Notes under the pieces: generated by a model
The model's input: the letters and a program-made list of their open reading frames with translations, nothing else
Databases searched by the model: none
Told to the model about the DNA's origin: nothing
DNA from: JBDSTZ01 sp039927975
GTDB lineage: Bacteria; Pseudomonadota; Gammaproteobacteria; Burkholderiales; Burkholderiaceae_D
DNA: 10,628 nt
Assembly (NCBI GenBank): GCA_039927975.1
Contig: JBDSTZ010000298.1
Span: 1 to 10,628 of the forward strand
Reading direction: 5' to 3'
In this document: piece by piece, positions 6,084 through 10,628 of the stretch
How positions within the stretch are numbered: position 1 is the first letter of the stretch
Layout: each line of letters begins with the position of its first letter
Made by a program: the position numbers and the translations under genes

Positions 6084-7292
6084 TTGACTACTTTATACAT
6101 CCGGCCCGCGGCCCGCGCCGAGGGCGAGGGCGCCCTGGCCCGCTTCGCGCTGGTCGCCGACAATGGGTCCATCGTCCAGCAAGGCGAAGGACTGCTGCGC
6201 GGCATGGGCGACGTGATCGCCGCCAGCCGCCGCGTGCTGCTGCTGTTGCCGGCCGCCGAAGTGACCCTGCTGGCCGTGAAGACGCCGCCGCTCTCGCCGG
6301 CGCGCCTGCGCGCCGCGCTGCCCGGCCTGGTCGAGGAACAGATCCTCGGCGACCCGGCCGAATGCGTGCTGGTGGCCGCGCCAAGCGCCTCGGCCGACGG
6401 CTTGCGCAGCATCGCCGTGGTCCAGCGCGCCTGGCTCGAAGTGCTGGTCAAGGCCCTGCTGGCGCTCGGCGCGCGCGCGGTCGGCGCGGTGCCGGCCCAA
6501 CTCTGCCTGCCGCTCCATCCGGGCAAGGTCAGCGCCGCCGTCGGCGCCGCCGAACTGACCATCCGCCAGGCCCAGTACCAGGGCATGGGCCTGGCCATGC
6601 ACAGCGTGCCGGCGCTGGCCTTGCAGACCGCGCGCGCGCTGGCCGGCGAGGCGCCGCTGGTGCTGTACGTCGCCGCCGACCAGCTTGAACAATACCGCCA
6701 GCTGGCCGCCGACGCGCCCGTCACCGTCGAAGCCGAGCACTGGGGCGTGTGGATCGCCGGCGCCGCCGGCCCCGCGCTCGACCTGGTGCCGGGCCTCGGC
6801 ACGGCCGGCGCCCGCAAGCGCGACTGGCAGCGCTGGCGCTGGCCGCTGGCGATCGCGCTGCTGGCGCTGGCGGTCAACCTGGTCGGCATCAACGTCGAGT
6901 GGCTGCGCCTCAAGCACGAGGCCGACGCCACCCGCGCGGCGATGCTGCAAACTTTCAAGAGCGCGTTTCCAAAGCAGACCGTGATCCTCGATCCGGTCGC
7001 GCAAATGCGCAGCAACCTGGCGCAGGCGCGGGTCGCCAGCGGCCAGTTGGGCGCCGATGAATTCACCTACCTGGCGGCGGCGCTGGGCGAGGCGGCGCGC
7101 GGCCTCGGCCGGCCGCTGCAGATCGCCTCGCTCGACTACCGCGAGCGCGCCCTGAGCGTCAAACTGAAACCGGAATCGGTCGACCCGGCCCTGGCCGCCC
7201 AGCTGGGCGCCGCGCTGGCGCCGCGCAAGCTGAGCGTGACCGAGCCGGCCGCCGGCACCTTGCTCATTCGCGCCAATGGAGGCAAATCATGA
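6084..7292 (+). CDS. gspL: T2SS inner-membrane platform protein GspL (TTG start)
   Basis: GspL recruits the GspE ATPase through its cytoplasmic domain and pairs with GspM in the membrane. The 402-residue protein has a cytoplasmic actin-like domain (~1-245), including L-L-L-L-P-A-A-E-V and a L-R-A-A-L-P-G-L-V-E-E-Q-I block typical of GspL. One transmembrane helix lies at about 253-270 (W-P-L-A-I-A-L-L-A-L-A-V-N-L-V-G), and a periplasmic ferredoxin-like domain follows (~300-398). D-L-V-P-G at 233-237 takes the place of the usual N-L-L-x-G just before the helix. The start is TTG at 6084, giving M-T-T-L-Y-I-R, with GAGAG five bases upstream; no in-frame ATG lies in the gap, and a TTG start would lower translation relative to its neighbours. 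It overlaps gspM by four bases, consistent with fixed L:M stoichiometry. Confidence 0.93.
   Translation: MTTLYIRPAARAEGEGALARFALVADNGSIVQQGEGLLRGMGDVIAASRRVLLLLPAAEVTLLAVKTPPLSPARLRAALPGLVEEQILGDPAECVLVAAPSASADGLRSIAVVQRAWLEVLVKALLALGARAVGAVPAQLCLPLHPGKVSAAVGAAELTIRQAQYQGMGLAMHSVPALALQTARALAGEAPLVLYVAADQLEQYRQLAADAPVTVEAEHWGVWIAGAAGPALDLVPGLGTAGARKRDWQRWRWPLAIALLALAVNLVGINVEWLRLKHEADATRAAMLQTFKSAFPKQTVILDPVAQMRSNLAQARVASGQLGADEFTYLAAALGEAARGLGRPLQIASLDYRERALSVKLKPESVDPALAAQLGAALAPRKLSVTEPAAGTLLIRANGGKS
7278..7282 (+). promoter_or_regulatory. Strong Shine-Dalgarno for gspM
   Basis: GGAGG ends six bases before ATG 7289 and lies inside the last codons of gspL. It is the best ribosome-binding site in the operon, and it supports both the chosen gspM start and independent initiation in addition to coupling with gspL. 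Confidence 0.7.
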
Positions 7293-7810
7293 GCACCACA
7301 CCGCCCCTCGTGCAACTGCGCGAACGCGCCAGCGCCTGGTGGCTGGCGCGCAGCGAACAGGAACGCCGCTACCTGGTTATCGGCGGCGCCATCGCCATCG
7401 GCGCCCTGATCTACGCGTTCTTCATCGGCCCGGCTATCGAGGGCCGCGCCGCGCTCGACAAAAGCTTGCCGGAACTGCGCCAGCAGGCGGCCCAGATGCA
7501 AGCCATGGCGCTCGAAGCGGGCCAGCTGGCGCGCCAGGCGCCGGCCCAGGTGGTGCCGATGACCAGCGCCAGCCTGACCGCCAGCCTGACCGCGCGCTCG
7601 ATGAAAGCCGAATCACTTGGCGTGACGTCCGAATACGCCAAGGTCCAGCTGAACGGCGTCGCCTTCGCCAACCTGGTCAGCTGGCTCGACGCGCTGCGCC
7701 GCGAGCAGCGCATCGGCGTGCAGGAAGCTGCCGTCACCGGCCAGGACAATCTGGGCCACGTCAATGCCGTGCTGACCCTGCGCCAGGACAATGGCAGTGA
7801 GGGCCGATGA
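7289..7810 (+). CDS. gspM: T2SS inner-membrane platform protein GspM
   Basis: GspM stabilises GspL and contacts the GspC/GspF part of the platform. The 173-residue protein has the usual layout: a short cytoplasmic N-terminus with W-W-L-A-R-S-E-Q-E-R-R, one transmembrane helix at about 28-46, an amphipathic/coiled segment rich in Gln, Ala and Leu (~50-88), and a ferredoxin-like periplasmic domain containing F-A-N-L-V-S-W-L-D. That last motif is the most conserved in the family (typical F-x-x-L-x-x-W-L). Length is normal. It overlaps gspL at the 5' end and gspN at the 3' end, both by four bases, and has a GGAGG site. Confidence 0.94.
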   Translation: MSTTPPLVQLRERASAWWLARSEQERRYLVIGGAIAIGALIYAFFIGPAIEGRAALDKSLPELRQQAAQMQAMALEAGQLARQAPAQVVPMTSASLTASLTARSMKAESLGVTSEYAKVQLNGVAFANLVSWLDALRREQRIGVQEAAVTGQDNLGHVNAVLTLRQDNGSEGR

Positions 7811-8577
7811 GGCGCGCCCTGCTATGGCTGGCCACGGTGGTGCTGGCGGCGGCGCTGACGGTGCTGGTGTGCCTGCCCGCCACCTGGCTCGGTCCCCTTG
7901 TGGAGCAGCAAACCGGCGGCCGTTTGACTCTGGGGGACGCGCAGGGTACGCTGTGGCGCGGCTCGGCATTTGTGGGCGGCGCGCCCGGTCAAGGCGGGCT
8001 CGTCACGCCGTTGTTTCCGGGACGCTTCAGCTGGCGCCTGTCGCCGATGGTGCTGCTCGGCCAGGTCGACCTCACGCTGGAAAATCCGCAGGCGCTGACC
8101 CAGCCGGTGCAGCTGAGCGGCAACTGGTCGCAATGGCAGGTCAGCCCCGGCGCCCTGATGTTGCCGGCCGAGGGCTTGGCCGGGCTGGGCGCGCCGCTCA
8201 ACACTATCTTGCCGAGCGGGCAGATGCGGCTGACGTGGACCACCCTGGAGCTGCTGCGCCAGCCGCGCATGGTGGCCGTCAACGGCCGCACCACGCTGGT
8301 GATGCGCGACATGCGTTCGCGCCTGTCGCCCATCACGCTCGGCGACTACGAGCTGGCGATGGACTGGCGCGGTCCGCAGGCCAGCCTGCAATTGAGTACG
8401 GTGCGCGGGGCGTTGCAGTTGGCCGGAAAGGGGAGCCTCGACAATGGTCGCTTCCAGTTTTCCGGCCAGGCATGGGCCGGCGCCGGATATGAAGAATCGC
8501 TGGGCAATCTCCTGAATTTGCTGGGCCAGCGCCGAATGGTGAACGGCAAGAATATTATTGCGTTAGAGTTCAAATAA
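7807..8577 (+). CDS. gspN: T2SS accessory protein GspN
   Basis: GspN is an inner-membrane-anchored periplasmic protein found in only some T2SS; it is dispensable in several systems studied and its exact role is unsettled. The 256-residue protein begins with a signal anchor (~5-27). It then has the conserved L-G-D-A-Q-G-T-L-W-R-G-S-A motif at about 42-54, typical of GspN, and an F-S-W-R-L motif near 74-78. The rest is beta-rich with alternating hydrophobic residues, including Q-L-S-G-N-W and M-D-W-R-G-P-Q. Length matches the family (about 250). ATG 7807 overlaps the gspM stop (ATGA). The last ~60 bases are more AT-rich than the rest, just before gspD, whose ATG is separated from the gspN stop by a single base. 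gspN directly before gspD suggests joint expression with the secretin. Confidence 0.9.
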   Translation: MRRALLWLATVVLAAALTVLVCLPATWLGPLVEQQTGGRLTLGDAQGTLWRGSAFVGGAPGQGGLVTPLFPGRFSWRLSPMVLLGQVDLTLENPQALTQPVQLSGNWSQWQVSPGALMLPAEGLAGLGAPLNTILPSGQMRLTWTTLELLRQPRMVAVNGRTTLVMRDMRSRLSPITLGDYELAMDWRGPQASLQLSTVRGALQLAGKGSLDNGRFQFSGQAWAGAGYEESLGNLLNLLGQRRMVNGKNIIALEFK

Positions 8578-8578
8578 A

Positions 8579-10628
8579 ATGAAAAATCAAGCACATAGCA
8601 TCAACCACCCCCCTGCGCTGCGGCGCCTGGCCGCCAGCGTGATGCTGTGTTGTTCGGTCGCGCTGGGCGTGCCCGCGGTGGCCCAGGACGCGGCCGCCGG
8701 CGCCGGTTCCGGCGCCGCGCTCAACTTCGTCAACGCCGACATCGAATCGGTCATCAAGGCGGTCGGCCACTACACCGGCATGACCTTCATCATCGACCCG
8801 CGCGTCAAGGGCACGCTGACGCTGGTGTCCGAGCGCGCGCTGAGCAAGTCGCAAGCGTTCGGCCTGCTGACCTCGCAGCTGCGCCTGCAAGGCTTCGCGG
8901 TGGTCACCGGCGACGGTTACGCCAAGGTGGTGCCGGAAGCCGAGGCCAAGCTGCAATCGTCGCCCACCAGCGTGGGCGTGGGCGCCAGCACCCCCAAGGG
9001 CGACCAGATCGCCACCCAGATCTACCACCTGAGCTACGAATCGGCGGCCAACCTGACGGCCGTGCTGCGCCCGCTGATTTCGCCCAACAACTCGATCATG
9101 GCCAACCCGGGCAACAACAGCCTGGTGATCACCGATTACGCCGACAATCTCAAGCGCCTGTCGAAGATCATCGCCGCGCTCGACGCGCCGGTCTCCGGCG
9201 ACCTCGACGTGGTGCCGATCCGCTACGCCATCGCCAGCGACGTCGCCTCGATGGTCAGCCGCCTGATGGAACCGGTGCCGGGCGGCGATTCGGGGCGCGT
9301 CTCGGTGCTGGCCGACCCGCGCACCAACTCGGTGGTCATCCGCGCGCCCTCGCCGGCGCGCGCCAACCTGGCCAAGTCGCTGATCGCCAAGCTCGACCAG
9401 CCGACCGCCGAAGCCGGCAACGTCCACGTGGTCTACCTGAAAAACGCCGACGCCACCAAGCTGGCGCAGACCCTGCGCGCGGTGGTGTCGCAGGACGCCT
9501 CGGCGCTGCCGACCACCCAGCAGGGCACCAGCGGCGGCTCGGTCCAGGGCAGCGCCAACCAGAACCCCGGCCAGCAAGGCCAGCAGGGCGGCCTCGGCGG
9601 CACCAGCAACACCTTCAACCAGCAGATCCAGAACGCCTCCGGCAGCGGCGGCGGCAGCAGCTCCGGCTTCATCCAGGCCGACGCCTCGACCAACACCCTG
9701 ATCATCACCGCCAGCGAAGCGGTGTACCGCAACATGCGCGCCGTGATCGACCAGCTCGACGTGCGCCGCGCCCAGGTCTACATCGAGTCGCTGATCGTCG
9801 AAGTCAACGCCAACAAGGCGTCCGAGTTCGGCATCCAGTGGCTGGGCGCGACCGGCGACGCCAACAGCAAGTACCGGGTCGGCGCGCTGCAGTCGTTCTC
9901 CTCGGGCGGCAACAACATCATCAACCTTGCCGCCGCCCAGCTGGCCGGCACCAGCGGCACCACCACCACCACCCCGGTGCTGCCGTCCAACGGCTTCACG
10001 GTCGGCATCTTCAAGAAGATCGGCGACCAGATCGGCCTGGGCGCCTTGGCCCATGCGCTGGAAACCGACGGCGACGCCAACATCCTGTCGACCCCCAACC
10101 TGATCACCCTCGACAACGAGCTGGCCACCATCAAGGTGGGCCAGAACGTGCCGATCATCAGCGGCCAGTTCACCACCTCGGGCGGCGCCAACACCAATCC
10201 CTTCCAGACCATCGACCGCAAGGACGTCGGCCTGACGCTGAAGGTGCGCCCGCAGATTTCCGAAGGCGGCACCATCCGCATGGCGATCTACCACGAGACC
10301 TCGAGCGTGGACAAGTCGACCCTGACCTCGCCGGCCGGCGTGACCACCAACATTCGCGTCATCGAAAACAATGTGATCGCCGACGATGGCCAGATCATCG
10401 TGCTCGGCGGCCTGATCGAGGACAGTTCGAACGACAGCTCTGAAAAAGTGCGCGGCCTCGGCGACATCCCGATCATCGGCAACCTGTTCAAGTACAAGAC
10501 CCGGGCCCGCACCAAGACCAACCTGATGGTCTTCCTGCGACCGGTGGTGGTGCGCAGCAAGGAGCAGAGCAACACCATCGCCGCCGACCGCTACGACTAC
10601 ATGCGCGCCTCCGGCATCGCCGGCCAGC
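8579..10628 (+). CDS. gspD: T2SS outer-membrane secretin GspD, 3' end outside the window
   Basis: GspD forms the multimeric outer-membrane channel. The frame from ATG 8579 stays open to the window edge (683 complete codons) with no stop. Residues 1-35 form a signal peptide (A33-V-A35 before Q36). N0 follows at about 46-115 (F-V-N-A-D-I-E-S-V-I-K), then N1, N2 and N3 repeats (~125-310, 365-385). The N3 domain is interrupted by a Gly/Gln/Ser/Asn linker at 311-363. The secretin core starts near Q-V-Y-I-E-S-L-I-V-E-V at ~388. It has the gate-region motif V524-P-I-I-S-G529 and the signature E596-N-N-V...G-G611-L-I-E-D with D-I-P-I-I-G-N-L-F following. The last visible residues R-Y-D-Y-M-R belong to the start of the S-domain, so only a short tail should be missing. 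The SD is weak. The pilotin-binding S-domain end cannot be judged. Confidence 0.97.
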   Translation, partial: MKNQAHSINHPPALRRLAASVMLCCSVALGVPAVAQDAAAGAGSGAALNFVNADIESVIKAVGHYTGMTFIIDPRVKGTLTLVSERALSKSQAFGLLTSQLRLQGFAVVTGDGYAKVVPEAEAKLQSSPTSVGVGASTPKGDQIATQIYHLSYESAANLTAVLRPLISPNNSIMANPGNNSLVITDYADNLKRLSKIIAALDAPVSGDLDVVPIRYAIASDVASMVSRLMEPVPGGDSGRVSVLADPRTNSVVIRAPSPARANLAKSLIAKLDQPTAEAGNVHVVYLKNADATKLAQTLRAVVSQDASALPTTQQGTSGGSVQGSANQNPGQQGQQGGLGGTSNTFNQQIQNASGSGGGSSSGFIQADASTNTLIITASEAVYRNMRAVIDQLDVRRAQVYIESLIVEVNANKASEFGIQWLGATGDANSKYRVGALQSFSSGGNNIINLAAAQLAGTSGTTTTTPVLPSNGFTVGIFKKIGDQIGLGALAHALETDGDANILSTPNLITLDNELATIKVGQNVPIISGQFTTSGGANTNPFQTIDRKDVGLTLKVRPQISEGGTIRMAIYHETSSVDKSTLTSPAGVTTNIRVIENNVIADDGQIIVLGGLIEDSSNDSSEKVRGLGDIPIIGNLFKYKTRARTKTNLMVFLRPVVVRSKEQSNTIAADRYDYMRASGIAGQ

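Noticed and set aside
8570..10294. Long minus-strand open frame opposite gspD
   Set aside because: The translation is Gly/Ala/Asp/Val/His repeats mirroring secretin codons. The secretin frame has continuous domain signatures from signal peptide to the final motif.
8647..10443. Long plus-strand frame in a different phase inside gspD
   Set aside because: It encodes an Arg/Gln/Pro/His-rich string without any domain. The phase starting at 8579 gives a full secretin and simply has no stop before the window edge.
1..10628. Mobile elements, att sites, tRNA/rRNA genes or defence islands
   Set aside because: No transposase or integrase motifs, terminal inverted repeats or RNA gene signatures were seen. 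Base composition is even and all genes fit one strand and two operons.

Overview
The window is a GC-rich, densely coded chromosomal segment from what looks like a beta-proteobacterium, probably Burkholderiales and most likely Oxalobacteraceae (Massilia/Duganella-like). That placement is inferred from the high GC, the codon choice and the order envC, ctpA, moeB next to a gsp cluster. No phylogenetic search was possible. All genes lie on the plus strand.

Region 1 (1-2573) is a cell-envelope/housekeeping block. It holds the 3' end of an EnvC-like LytM factor, a possible terminator, a complete S41 carboxyl-terminal processing peptidase (CtpA), and a MoeB/ThiF-type E1-like adenylyltransferase whose start overlaps the ctpA stop by one base. 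A 225-bp non-coding leader (2574-2798) follows, with weak promoter-like hexamers.

Region 2 (2799-10628) is a type II secretion system (T2SS) operon in the order gspG, H, I, J, K, L, M, N, D. It runs off the right edge before the gspD stop. GspG is the major pseudopilin. GspH, I, J and K are minor pseudopilins that would form the tip. GspL and GspM are the inner-membrane platform proteins that link the GspE ATPase to the pseudopilus. GspN is an accessory inner-membrane protein, and GspD is the outer-membrane secretin. H/I, I/J, J/K, L/M and M/N are joined by 4-base ATGA overlaps, which implies translational coupling. The only real gaps are G-H (44 bp from the SD-supported GTG) and K-L (94 bp, A-rich, with a three-unit short repeat before a TTG start). 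gspE, gspF and gspC are not in the window; E and F may follow gspD.

I found no mobile element, CRISPR array, tRNA or rRNA, and no evidence of a novel system. The most useful oddities are: a Gly/Ser/Thr/Pro linker in GspK where the family's Asp-rich, Ca-binding-type segment is expected; the A-rich repeat leader and TTG start of gspL; a Cys pair in GspI; and the lack of gspC at the head of the operon.
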